DNA of 34,902 bases, taken from Pseudomonadota bacterium. GTDB lineage: Bacteria; Pseudomonadota; Gammaproteobacteria; Burkholderiales; Burkholderiaceae_C. Below the pieces are notes generated by a model, which saw nothing but the letters and a program-made list of their open reading frames with translations, was not told where the DNA came from and made no database searches. Positions 16,333-24,372 of the stretch are shown here, piece by piece. Made by a program: the position numbers and the translations under genes. Every line of letters starts with the position of its first letter. The first letter of the stretch is position 1. The stretch is taken from NCBI GenBank assembly GCA_019351955.1, contig JABBOE010000025.1, positions 1 to 34,902 on the forward strand, written 5' to 3'.

Positions 16333-17544
16333 ATGCTTTTCCCGGTACAAAAGCTGATCGACTCGCTGCAAGCGCGTTGCGGCATGTCGTTTGCCATCCA
16401 ACTGCCGGATGGCAAACGCTACCGGACTGGCCCGGGCGATCCGTTGTTCAGGGTTTTGTTTCGGACCGACGCTGCGCTCCTGCAGGCATTTTCGCGCGGC
16501 CATCTGGGCATGCTGGAGTCGTATTTCGACCAGAGCCTGGATGTCGAGGGCGATCTCGGTGCGGCGCTGGCAGCCGGCATGCTCAGCGGTCTGGATATGC
16601 CAAAGACGCTGATCACGGCCGAAAACAGCATTCATGAATTGCGCAATTCCAATCGGAGCCCAAGCCAGGCCAAAGCCAATGCCCGTGCACACTATGGCCT
16701 GGGGGCCGGGTTCTATCGCCTCTGGCTTGACGATCCCCTGATGATGTACACGTGTGGCTATTGGCCTGACGGGACCCAGACCCTGGAGCAGGCACAGCAC
16801 GCCAAGATCGACCATGTCTGCCGCAAGATCCAGTTGGCGCGCGGAGAAAGCTGTATCGACATTGGTTGTGGCTTCGGGGGTTTTCTGTTCCGGGCGTGGG
16901 AGACGCTTGGTGTTTTGGGCACCGGTCTTAACACCACCACCGAGCAGGTTGAATGGCTGCGCGGTGAAATCACGCGTCGGGGCCTCACGGACAGGATCAA
17001 GGTGCGTGAGGCCGATTTTCGCGATGTTGATGCGCAGTACGACAAGGTGGTGTCGATTGGCGTGCTCGAGCATGCGGGGCGTGACCAACTGAGCGAAGTC
17101 GTTCGCGCGCATGCGGACTTTCTGAAGCCCGGCGGACTTGGCATGCTGCATTTCATCGGCCATATCGGCCAACGCGAGACGGATCTCTTCATTCGCAAAC
17201 ACGTTTTCCCCGGTGGCTGGATCCCGGCACTCTCGGAAGTGATCGTGGCGATGGAGCGTTGCGGGCTGGAGGTGGTGGATGTCGAGAATTTGCGGCGCCA
17301 CTACGCCTTGACGCTGGACGTGTGGGCCGAGCGGTTTGAAAAACAGTGGGCCGTGATCCAGGCGCTTGACCCGCAGCGCTTTGACGAGCGGTTCTACAGG
17401 GTGTGGCGGGTTTATCTGCGGGGCTGCGCCGAAATGTTCCGTTCATCCGCAGGCTATACACACTTGTTCCAGATCGTCTTCAGCAAGGGCAATATCACCC
17501 GGGACAACTACCCGATGAGCCGGGCGCATCTCTATGGTCACTGA
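16333..17544 (+). CDS. Cyclopropane-fatty-acid-synthase-family SAM methyltransferase (UfaA1/TmsB/UfaM-like)
   Basis: The 403-residue protein has an N-terminal CFA-synthase lid domain and a Rossmann methyltransferase domain with SAM motif CIDIGCGFGGF at 174-184. Catalytic positions known from E. coli CFA synthase are present: Cys141 (MMYTCGYW), Glu246 (IGVLEHAG) and His273 (LHFIGH). Such enzymes methylate the double bond of phospholipid acyl chains. The next gene, an FAD-linked oxidase overlapping by 11 bases, makes this pair resemble TmsB/TmsA (10-methyl-branched fatty acids in actinobacteria) and UfaM with its partners (furan fatty acids in Rhodobacter) more than plain cyclopropane synthesis. 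The start is set by the G-run just before ATG 16333. The product is inferred, not shown. Confidence 0.85.
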   Translation: MLFPVQKLIDSLQARCGMSFAIQLPDGKRYRTGPGDPLFRVLFRTDAALLQAFSRGHLGMLESYFDQSLDVEGDLGAALAAGMLSGLDMPKTLITAENSIHELRNSNRSPSQAKANARAHYGLGAGFYRLWLDDPLMMYTCGYWPDGTQTLEQAQHAKIDHVCRKIQLARGESCIDIGCGFGGFLFRAWETLGVLGTGLNTTTEQVEWLRGEITRRGLTDRIKVREADFRDVDAQYDKVVSIGVLEHAGRDQLSEVVRAHADFLKPGGLGMLHFIGHIGQRETDLFIRKHVFPGGWIPALSEVIVAMERCGLEVVDVENLRRHYALTLDVWAERFEKQWAVIQALDPQRFDERFYRVWRVYLRGCAEMFRSSAGYTHLFQIVFSKGNITRDNYPMSRAHLYGH

Positions 17545-18889
17545 TGCATCTGGGTACGCTGCGCGCCAAGTTGCACTGGCCACACGGTTGCGTGCGCTCA
17601 GCGCAGTCGGCGCAGCACCGCTCGGTCTGGGCAAGACGAGTTCCAACTTGTTTCGCGATCGAAACGAGGGAGCCAAGCATAAGCTCGACCTGAGCGACTT
17701 TTGTCATGTTTTAAAGATCGACACTGAGCAGAACTGGGTTGACGTTGAAGGCTTGACAACGTACGAGGCGCTGGTGGCTCAGACGTTGAAGCGCGGGGTC
17801 ATGCCGGCCGTCGTGCCACAACTCAAGACCATTACCGTCGGAGGCGCAGCGGCGGGTGTCGGGATCGAAGCCACATCGCATCGGTGGGGTCTTGTGCATG
17901 ACACGCTGCTGGAGTTGGACGTGCTGCTCCCCGGGGGCGACATCGTGACCTGCCGGCCGGACAACGAGTATCGTGATCTTTTCTACGGCTTTCCCAACTC
18001 CTATGGAACGCTGGGCTATGCGCTGCGGCTGCGCGTGCGCACGCTGCCGGTCAAGCCATTTGTCAAAGTTGAGCATGTGCCGCACGAGGATTCGGTTTCT
18101 TTTTTTCGCGCCCTGGACGCGCGCTGCCAAGGCGACGCCGACTTTGTCGACGGGGTGGTCTTCGGGCCAAAGCAGCAGATTCTCAACGCCGGCTGTTTCG
18201 TCGATTCCGCCCCCTGGCTCAGCGACTACACCTACCAGCATGTCTACTACCGATCCCTGCTGGAAAGGCAGGTGGACTACATGCGCGTGCAGGACTACAT
18301 CTGGCGTTGGGATACTGACTGGTTCTGGTGTTCGAAGAGCGTGCATGCGCAGAATCGGCTTGTACGTTTTCTGCTCGGGCCGTCACGGCTCAATTCGCGA
18401 ACCTACACGCGGATCATGCGCTGGAATGCCCGCTGGGGCCTGACGCGCCGGTTGGCTTGTCTGCGTGGCCTGCATACCGAGTCCGTCATCCAGGACGTCG
18501 ATATTCCGGTGGCGCAGGCGCCGGAATTCCTGGCCTTTTTGTTCCGTGAGATCGGCATTCTGCCGATCTGGATATGCCCTGTGCGCGCCCCCCTGCCGCA
18601 GTCGCCGTTCACCCTATTCCCGTTGACAGCCGGCACCCGGCATGTGAACTTCGGCTTCTGGGATGTGGTGCTAAGCAGGCAGGCCCAGGAGCCCGGTTAT
18701 TTCAACCGCTTGGTGGAGCGTGAGGTGGTACGGCTTGGCGGCATCAAGTCTCTCTACTCCGAAAGTTACTTCACTCGGGAAGAATTTGCGAGTGCTTATG
18801 CGATGCAACAATATGAAGCGCTGAAGGCGAAGTACGACCCGTCAGGGCGCATGTTGGGTATGTACGAAAAGTGCGTGCTGAAGGCGTGA
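17534..18889 (+). CDS. FAD-linked oxidase/reductase, DHCR24/TmsA-like
   Basis: The 451-residue protein belongs to the FAD_binding_4 (PCMH/VAO-type) oxidoreductases related to delta-24-sterol reductase and DprE1. It contains GLGKTSSNLFRDR, a nucleotide-binding segment VVPQLKTITVGGAAAGVGIE (about residues 93-112), then SHRWGLVHDTLLELDVLLPG and GFPNSYGTLGYALRLR. The C-terminal half (WRWDTDWFWCSK, ICPVRAPLPQSPFTLFPL) resembles the DHCR24-like cap. In TmsA-type proteins the flavin enzyme reduces the methylene intermediate made by the methyltransferase; UfaD-type partners act in furan fatty acid synthesis. The gene overlaps the methyltransferase by 11 bases, strong evidence of a shared pathway. The direction of catalysis is unknown. 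Confidence 0.82.
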   Translation: MVTDASGYAARQVALATRLRALSAVGAAPLGLGKTSSNLFRDRNEGAKHKLDLSDFCHVLKIDTEQNWVDVEGLTTYEALVAQTLKRGVMPAVVPQLKTITVGGAAAGVGIEATSHRWGLVHDTLLELDVLLPGGDIVTCRPDNEYRDLFYGFPNSYGTLGYALRLRVRTLPVKPFVKVEHVPHEDSVSFFRALDARCQGDADFVDGVVFGPKQQILNAGCFVDSAPWLSDYTYQHVYYRSLLERQVDYMRVQDYIWRWDTDWFWCSKSVHAQNRLVRFLLGPSRLNSRTYTRIMRWNARWGLTRRLACLRGLHTESVIQDVDIPVAQAPEFLAFLFREIGILPIWICPVRAPLPQSPFTLFPLTAGTRHVNFGFWDVVLSRQAQEPGYFNRLVEREVVRLGGIKSLYSESYFTREEFASAYAMQQYEALKAKYDPSGRMLGMYEKCVLKA

Positions 18890-19017
18890 TTTGTGGATCG
18901 CCGGGCCGCTGCTCAAAACGTTTGAGGGCAGGCGCCAAAGCAATCGCACGTTTTGCATCAGGCCGGGACAGCGGCCGGGGCAGGACGGCCGTCACCCCGT
19001 GCACCAAGGAAACCCTA

Positions 19018-20301
19018 ATGCCCACTCGCGTCGATCTGCCTCAATCTTGGCTTGATCCCATCCTGCACCCAGGGATGAAGGGATATCCGCACGCATCGCC
19101 AGCGCTCAGGCGCTCGGAAATCGGCATGCAAGGTTGGGACGTGCTCGCTGGCAATCTGCCACTTCCGTTGGCCGTGATCAAGCAGCGCGAACTCGACCAC
19201 AACATCCGCTGGATGCAGCGGTACTGCGCCGAGAACGCGATTGCCTTGGCGCCACATGGCAAGACAACGATGTCGCCGCAGCTCTTTCAACGCCAACTGG
19301 CGGGCGGCGCATGGGGAATCACCGTGGCCACGGTCCAGCAGCTTCAGGTTGCCATTGCTGCGGGAGCTCTGCATGTGTTGATCGCCAATGAGGTCATCAC
19401 ATCCATTGACTTGCGGGCAATCGTTCAGCTCGAGCGCGAAAACCCGAATCTTCAGATCCTGTTCCTGATCGACTCGACGGAACAGATCGATCTGATCGAA
19501 GCGGTGGATGAGGACCATCCGTTCGATGTGCTTTTGGAAATTGGGTATGCCGGCGGACGCACCGGCTGCAGGACCGAAGAGGCGGCGATGGCGTTGGCCC
19601 GTCAAGCCAGAAGCAGTTCGTGCGTACGACTCGTCGGCATCGAGTGTTACGAGGGGCTCGGCGCTACGGGGGAGGACGGCCACGACCGTGCGTTTGCCCA
19701 TGATCTCATGCGAGTGGTGTCCGATGTGGCGGTGCTCGCCGATCGAGAGAACCTCTTTGACAGCACCACAGTCATCCTGTCCGCTGGTGGCTCGGGGATC
19801 TTCGATCTGGTGGTTCCCGCGCTACGGCAACGTCTGTCGCGTCCAGTGACGGGAATTTTGCGCTCCGGCTGCTATGTCACCCATGATCAAGGCCATTACA
19901 AGCGTTTGGTTTCGGCCGTTGACCGCCGCCTTGGGTGCACCGAGGGCCATGGATTGAAGGCAGCAATGGAGGTATGGGCCACAGTGCAGTCCATCCCCGA
20001 GCCGGACCTGGCTATTCTCGCAGTCGGCAAACGAGACATATCCTTCGACATGGGGTGGCCCCTACCACTTGCCACCTATGCACGCGGGAAAGCGCTGCGC
20101 GTCGAGGCGCCGAAAGGGTGGCAAGTCAGCGGAATGAATGATCAGCACGCCTACCTTCGCGGCGACATGCGATCTTTAGCCGTTGGGGATCGCATTGTTC
20201 TTGGGTTGTCCCACCCGTGTACAACCTTCGACAAGTGGCGATGGATGCCAATCGTCGACGATGACTATCGCGTGGTCGATGCGATCGTCACTTTCTTTTG
20301 A
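19018..20301 (+). CDS. DSD1/D-threonine-aldolase-like PLP enzyme (alanine racemase fold, fold type III)
   Basis: The 427-residue protein has the N-terminal PLP barrel with Schiff-base Lys82 in LAPHGKTTMSP. The C-terminal D-serine-dehydratase-like domain ends in LGLSHPCTTFDKW, where His399 and Cys401 are the expected zinc ligands. Other conserved parts are GIECYEGLG and LSAGGSGIFD. Family members include D-serine dehydratase, D-threonine aldolase and 3-hydroxy-D-aspartate aldolase, so it probably acts on a D-amino acid or a related beta-hydroxy amine; the substrate is not predictable. An AAGGAA site precedes the ATG. It lies 128 bases after the FAD oxidase on the same strand, so membership of the lipid operon is possible but not certain. 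Confidence 0.85.
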   Translation: MPTRVDLPQSWLDPILHPGMKGYPHASPALRRSEIGMQGWDVLAGNLPLPLAVIKQRELDHNIRWMQRYCAENAIALAPHGKTTMSPQLFQRQLAGGAWGITVATVQQLQVAIAAGALHVLIANEVITSIDLRAIVQLERENPNLQILFLIDSTEQIDLIEAVDEDHPFDVLLEIGYAGGRTGCRTEEAAMALARQARSSSCVRLVGIECYEGLGATGEDGHDRAFAHDLMRVVSDVAVLADRENLFDSTTVILSAGGSGIFDLVVPALRQRLSRPVTGILRSGCYVTHDQGHYKRLVSAVDRRLGCTEGHGLKAAMEVWATVQSIPEPDLAILAVGKRDISFDMGWPLPLATYARGKALRVEAPKGWQVSGMNDQHAYLRGDMRSLAVGDRIVLGLSHPCTTFDKWRWMPIVDDDYRVVDAIVTFF

Positions 20302-20580
20302 TCGCGTGGCTGCAATCGTCCGCAGTTGGCGCGGAGATCAATCGGCCCCGGGGATCGGCTCGAGGCAGGGCCTGATGGTGCCTTCGAACGACACGAAAGC
20401 AGATGCGACCGTGGTCGTTTGGACATGCTCAGTCGGCTACGGCTGATGGGGGCGCGTGGCGCTCAGACCGGACTGAGTCGGGACCTATCGCGACAATCCA
20501 TTTGATTATTTCGGGCGATCGATTAGGCTCGTTTCGAATCTCCTTGGTTCTCCTCTAGCGGCACGCAATGCGTACTTGCC

Positions 20581-20961
20581 ATGATGGTTGCCTTCGCCCT
20601 CGACGCGCTTTTGCTGTTTCACGGTGCTTTCGTCCTGTTCGTCGTAGGCGGCGGTTTGTTGGCGATGCGATTCCGAAAGCTGCTCGGCTGGCACCTCGCC
20701 GCAGCAGCATGGGGCGCAGTTGTTGAAATCAATGGATGGATTTGCCCACTGACATTCCTTGAGAACTGGTTGCGCGTGGCCACTGGTGTCGCTGGTTACC
20801 AGGGCGGCTTTCTCGCGCATTACCTCTTCGCAATGATCTACCCGGATGGTCTCACCCGCCGGATGCAAATCGGGCTGGGAATTGGCGTTGTGCTGGTCAA
20901 CGCCTTCGTGTACGGGTATTTATGGCCAAGGCTTGTGCGAGCACGGCGCCTCAAAGAGTAA
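20581..20961 (+). CDS. DUF2784 family membrane protein
   Basis: The 126-residue protein is predicted to have four membrane helices (about residues 5-28, 36-53, 74-88 and 95-115). It contains EINGWICPLTFLENWLR and FLAHYLFAMIYPDGL, the conserved blocks of DUF2784. Nothing is known of its activity. No ribosome-binding site is obvious before either of the tandem ATG codons. The 279 bases before it (20302-20580) hold no gene I can support. It is on the same strand as, and 88 bases before, arsR, but has no evident link to arsenic. Confidence 0.8.
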   Translation: MMVAFALDALLLFHGAFVLFVVGGGLLAMRFRKLLGWHLAAAAWGAVVEINGWICPLTFLENWLRVATGVAGYQGGFLAHYLFAMIYPDGLTRRMQIGLGIGVVLVNAFVYGYLWPRLVRARRLKE

Positions 20962-21031
20962 GCCAAGCCGGCGCCCTGAGCCGCGACGAGCCATGACGTC
21001 TTTCGGAATTGAGCCCAGATTTCTTCCATGT

Positions 21032-21047
21032 TTCGTGTATTATCGAA
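21032..21047. promoter_or_regulatory. ArsR operator candidate overlapping the arsR promoter
   Basis: TTCG-TGTATTAT-CGAA is an inverted repeat with a TATTAT -10-like hexamer (21038-21043) in its centre. It is flanked by an outer pair, TTCCAT (21024-21029) and ATGGAA (21050-21055). It ends two bases before the arsR ATG. Such TTCG/CGAA repeats are typical ArsR boxes. If this -10 is used, the arsR transcript would be nearly leaderless. Confidence 0.6.
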
Positions 21048-21049
21048 GA

Positions 21050-21412
21050 ATGGAAACACAACAAGCGCTTTCGGCTCTCGCTGCACTGGCCCATGAATCG
21101 CGTCTGCGCGTCTTTCGCACCTTGGTGCAGGCCGGGCCCGCCGGAATGGCGGCAGGACAAATCAGCGAGGCCACGGGCATCGTGCCCTCCTCGCTGTCCT
21201 TTCACCTCAAGGAACTGAACCACGCCTCGCTGGTGTCGTCGCGGCAGGCAGGGCGGTTCGTCATCTATGTGGCGCAGTTTGGCGCCATGAACGCCCTGCT
21301 GGCATTCCTGACCGACAACTGTTGCGGTGGCAACCCCTGCAACACCGTGCGCCCGGCGCCGTGCGCCGCAGCGCAGGCGGTGTCAACCACATTGGAGGAT
21401 TCACGATCATGA
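21050..21412 (+). CDS. arsR: Arsenical-responsive repressor ArsR (C-terminal thiol type)
   Basis: The 120-residue ArsR/SmtB winged-helix repressor begins METQQALSALAALAHESRLR. Its recognition helix region is IVPSSLSFHLKELNHASLV, followed by the wing SSRQAGRFVIYVAQF. It lacks the CxCxxC metal site near helix alpha-3/DNA-binding helix seen in plasmid R773 ArsR. Instead Cys91, Cys92 and Cys97 cluster in TDNCCGGNPC near the C-terminus, like the As(III) site known in Acidithiobacillus ferrooxidans ArsR. Binding of arsenite would release the operator at 21032-21047. It overlaps arsI by ATGA, making it the first gene of the ars operon. Confidence 0.95.
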   Translation: METQQALSALAALAHESRLRVFRTLVQAGPAGMAAGQISEATGIVPSSLSFHLKELNHASLVSSRQAGRFVIYVAQFGAMNALLAFLTDNCCGGNPCNTVRPAPCAAAQAVSTTLEDSRS

Positions 21413-21894
21413 AACGCTTTCACGTGCATATCAGCGTGCCTGCGCTGGACGATGCCGTTCGCTTTTATTCCGGCTTGTTCGGCATTGGCCCCACGGTGTA
21501 CAAGCCGGACTACGCCAAGTGGATGATGGATGACCCGCGGGTGAACTTCGCGATCTCGCAACGCGGCGCCGCGCCCGGGCTCAACCATTTAGGCGTGCAG
21601 GTGGAGTCCGATGAGGAATTGCATGAGATGCAGAAGCGTTTGGAAAGCATGGACGCGGACTACGTTGCGGAGCCAGGCGCCGCCTGCTGCTACGCGCGCT
21701 CCGATAAATACTGGGCCCATGACCCGGTTGGCATTGCCTGGGAAACCTATCACACGCTTGACACGATCCCCATGTTCAATGACGGTGCGGACGAGCATGC
21801 GTGCTGCGTGCCTGCTGCCGATGCCAAGACGACGGGGGCAGATGCTTGCTGCAGCGCCTCTGCCTCAGGCAAGGCTGGCAGCAGTTGCTGTTGA
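21409..21894 (+). CDS. arsI: ArsI/CadI-family VOC dioxygenase (C-As lyase, organoarsenical demethylase)
   Basis: The 161-residue glyoxalase/VOC-fold protein starts MKRFHVHISVPALDDAVRFY. The expected Fe(II) ligands are a His in HVHISV (His5 or His7), His60 (GLNHLGV) and Glu112 (AWETYHT). The vicinal pair Cys93-Cys94 with Lys100 (GAACCYARSDKYW) matches the As(III)-binding site of characterised ArsI enzymes, which break the carbon-arsenic bond of trivalent methyl- and aryl-arsenicals. The tail has three further Cys-Cys pairs (132-133, 147-148, 160-161) in Ala/Ser-rich sequence. It overlaps the arsR stop and has GGAGG upstream. CadI (cadmium-induced) is a related name; the ars context favours ArsI. 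Confidence 0.88.
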   Translation: MKRFHVHISVPALDDAVRFYSGLFGIGPTVYKPDYAKWMMDDPRVNFAISQRGAAPGLNHLGVQVESDEELHEMQKRLESMDADYVAEPGAACCYARSDKYWAHDPVGIAWETYHTLDTIPMFNDGADEHACCVPAADAKTTGADACCSASASGKAGSSCC

Positions 21895-21932
21895 GTTTGT
21901 TTACCGCATCCAAGGCAAGACGATAGACAACC

Positions 21933-22469
21933 ATGGATAAGACCTATAACGTCCTGGTGCTGTGCACAGGCAATTCGGCCCGCTCGATCCTGGGCGAAGC
22001 GCTCATCAATACGCTGGGCAAGGGGCGGTTTCGCGCGTTCAGCGCGGGTAGTCACCCCGGTGGGACCGTGAACCCCTACGCAATCGAGCAACTGCGCGCT
22101 ATCGGCTATCCCACCGAAACGCTGCGCAGCAAGAGCTGGGATGAGTTTGCTGCGCCGGGCGCGCCGCACATGGACTTCGTCTTCACCGTATGCGACAAGG
22201 CTGCTGGGGAGATGTGTCCAATCTGGCCTGGCCATCCGATGACGGCGCACTGGGGCTTCGAAGACCCTGCTGCCGTGCAGGGCACTGATGCGGACAAGCG
22301 GCTAGCCTTCGCTCAGGTATTTCGTCAAATTCGCAACCGGGTGCAGAGTTTCGTCGCGCTGCCGCTTGACAAGCTGGACGCGGCGGCCATCAAGCGCGAG
22401 ATCGCGAAGATTGGCCAGATGCCGGTCGAGCAGCAAGAAGACGCACGGAGCGCGACAGACTCAATGTGA
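21933..22469 (+). CDS. arsC: Arsenate reductase ArsC, low-molecular-weight phosphatase (thioredoxin-linked) class
   Basis: The protein reduces arsenate to arsenite in the cytoplasm. The P-loop CTGNSARS (Cys11 to Arg17, CX5R) defines the low-molecular-weight tyrosine-phosphatase fold. Cys87 (FTVCDKAAG) and Cys95 (EMCPIW) are placed for the intramolecular disulfide relay. At 178 residues it is longer than the ~130-140 of S. aureus ArsC; the extra residues form a charged C-terminal helix (LDKLDAAAIKREIAKIG) and a polar tail, common in proteobacterial forms. It lies 38 bases after arsI in the ars operon. Confidence 0.94.
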   Translation: MDKTYNVLVLCTGNSARSILGEALINTLGKGRFRAFSAGSHPGGTVNPYAIEQLRAIGYPTETLRSKSWDEFAAPGAPHMDFVFTVCDKAAGEMCPIWPGHPMTAHWGFEDPAAVQGTDADKRLAFAQVFRQIRNRVQSFVALPLDKLDAAAIKREIAKIGQMPVEQQEDARSATDSM

Positions 22470-22613
22470 CACGCGACGTGGCGCCGCCACTCAGGCTCAC
22501 GTGGCTTCGGAGCCGATCGGCCCCCATGGAACGGGTCGCCAGCTCCTGACTGGTTTTTTCCCTTTGGCCCATCGCCGCAGCTTGCCGACCAAGTCTCTTC
22601 CAACGCCCAACGC

Positions 22614-23921
22614 ATGCTCCTTGCACTCCTTATTTTCATCGCCACCCTTGCATTCGTCATCTGGCAACCCCGTGGCCTGGGCATCGGCTGGAGTGCACTC
22701 GGCGGTGCGGCCGTGGCACTGGCTGCAGGTGTCATTCAGTGGAACGACATTCCGGTGGTGTGGCACATCGTGTGGGATGCCACGTTCACCTTCGTTGGAC
22801 TCATCATCATTTCCTTGCTGCTCGATGAGGCTGGTTTTTTCCACTGGGCCGCACTGCACGTGGCGCGCTGGGGTGGGGGCCGCGGGCGGCTTCTCTTTCC
22901 CCTCATCGTCCTGCTCGGCGCGGTGATTGCGGCCTTCTTTGCCAACGATGGCGCAGCGCTGATCCTCACACCCATCGTGTTGGCCATGTTGTTGGCGCTG
23001 GGCTTCTCGCCCAAGGCGGCGCTGGCATTCGTCATGGCGACGGGGTTTGTCGCTGACACCACCTCATTGCCGCTGGTGATTTCCAATTTGGTCAATATAG
23101 TCAGCGCCGGGTATTTCCAGCTGCCCTTCGACCGCTACGCCAGCGTGATGGTGCCGGTGGACACCGTGGCGCTTGCGGCAACCCTGCTGATTTTGTCTGT
23201 CTATTTCAGGCGCGACATTCCTCGGCACTACGAGATCGCATTGCTCGATGCGCCGAGCAGCGCGATCCGGGATCCGCTGGTCTTCCGTTGGGCCTTCCCC
23301 GTGCTTGGGGTACTGCTTGTGGCCTATTTCGCCACAGCCGCCTATGCCGTGCCGGTGTCTTTCGTTACGGGCATCGCTGCGGCCCTGATGCTGGCGCTGG
23401 CTGGGCGCTGGTGGCGCAGCGGACGGGGTGCGCGTATCGACGTGTGGAAGATCGTGAAGGGAGCGCCTTGGCAGATTGTGCTGTTCAGCCTGGGGATGTA
23501 CCTGGTGGTCTACGGCTTGCGCAACGCTGGACTCACGTTGCTGCTGGCGCATGCGCTGGAATCGGTCGGGCAGCACGGAGTGATGGCAGCGGCGCTGGGA
23601 ACAGGCATCATCAGCGCGGTGCTTTCAGCGGTGATGAACAATATGCCCACGGTGCTGATCGGAGCCTTGGGCATTCATCAAGCTCAGGGTGTGAGCGGGC
23701 CGGTGCGCGAGGCCATGGTGTACGCGAACGTCATCGGCTGCGACCTGGGGCCGAAATTCACCCCCATCGGCAGTCTGGCTACGCTGCTGTGGCTGCACGT
23801 GCTGGCACGCAAGGGCATGACCATCAGTTGGGGTTATTACTTTCGTGTCGGCCTGCTATTGACCACGCCGGTCTTGCTCGCGACCCTCACAGCTCTGGCG
23901 CTGCGCCTGCGCTTGGGGTGA
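22614..23921 (+). CDS. arsB: Arsenite/antimonite efflux permease ArsB
   Basis: The 435-residue protein has about 12 hydrophobic segments and ArsB-family motifs: [66 protein letters not shown] and [20 protein letters not shown]. ArsB expels arsenite across the inner membrane, driven by the membrane potential or with an ArsA ATPase; no arsA is present here. It is clearly ArsB, not the unrelated Acr3. The start gives the usual first helix [14 protein letters not shown]; no strong ribosome-binding site is visible. A 144-base gap without a gene separates it from arsC. Confidence 0.96.
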   Translation: MLLALLIFIATLAFVIWQPRGLGIGWSALGGAAVALAAGVIQWNDIPVVWHIVWDATFTFVGLIIISLLLDEAGFFHWAALHVARWGGGRGRLLFPLIVLLGAVIAAFFANDGAALILTPIVLAMLLALGFSPKAALAFVMATGFVADTTSLPLVISNLVNIVSAGYFQLPFDRYASVMVPVDTVALAATLLILSVYFRRDIPRHYEIALLDAPSSAIRDPLVFRWAFPVLGVLLVAYFATAAYAVPVSFVTGIAAALMLALAGRWWRSGRGARIDVWKIVKGAPWQIVLFSLGMYLVVYGLRNAGLTLLLAHALESVGQHGVMAAALGTGIISAVLSAVMNNMPTVLIGALGIHQAQGVSGPVREAMVYANVIGCDLGPKFTPIGSLATLLWLHVLARKGMTISWGYYFRVGLLLTTPVLLATLTALALRLRLG

Positions 23922-23952
23922 AACCTTCATTCCACCAAACCCTTCGCACGCT

Positions 23953-24372
23953 ATGATTCGCATGTATCACAACCCCGCCTGCGGCACCTCCAGAAATGTG
24001 CTGGCGCTGATTCGCAACGCCGGCGTCGAGCCCGACGTTATTGAATACATCAAATCTCCGCCTGATCGGGCCACCCTGATTGCATTGCTGAGCGCCATGA
24101 ATATGGCGCCGCGCCAACTGCTAAGGCGCAAGGGCACTCCCTATGATGAGCTTGGGCTGGATGACGCCACCGTGTCCGACGATGCCCTGCTCGACGCCAT
24201 GCTCGCCCATCCGATCTTGATCGAGAGGCCAATCGTCGTCACCGAATATGGCACGCGGTTATGCCGCCCCTCCGAGGCCGTGCTCGACATCCTGCCGCAG
24301 CGGCAACGGGGACCCTTCCGCAAGGAAGATGGCGCCGTCGTGATCGAGGCGCAAAACCAACGCGTGCGCTGA
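23953..24372 (+). CDS. arsC: Arsenate reductase ArsC, glutaredoxin-linked class
   Basis: The 139-residue protein starts MIRMYHNPACGTSRNVLALI, with catalytic Cys10 in the HX3CX3R motif of the E. coli R773 ArsC/Spx family. The arginines of the arsenate pocket fall in MAPRQLLRRKGTPY and LIERPIVVTEYGTRLCRPSE. It would use glutathione and glutaredoxin, unlike the thioredoxin-linked ArsC encoded two genes upstream. It follows arsB by 31 bases and is the last gene of the ars operon. Confidence 0.95.
   Translation: MIRMYHNPACGTSRNVLALIRNAGVEPDVIEYIKSPPDRATLIALLSAMNMAPRQLLRRKGTPYDELGLDDATVSDDALLDAMLAHPILIERPIVVTEYGTRLCRPSEAVLDILPQRQRGPFRKEDGAVVIEAQNQRVR

Noticed and set aside
16147-17301. Minus-strand open frame of 384 codons opposite the methyltransferase
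   Set aside because: It mirrors the codon structure of the real CFA-family gene and has no family motifs or ribosome-binding site.
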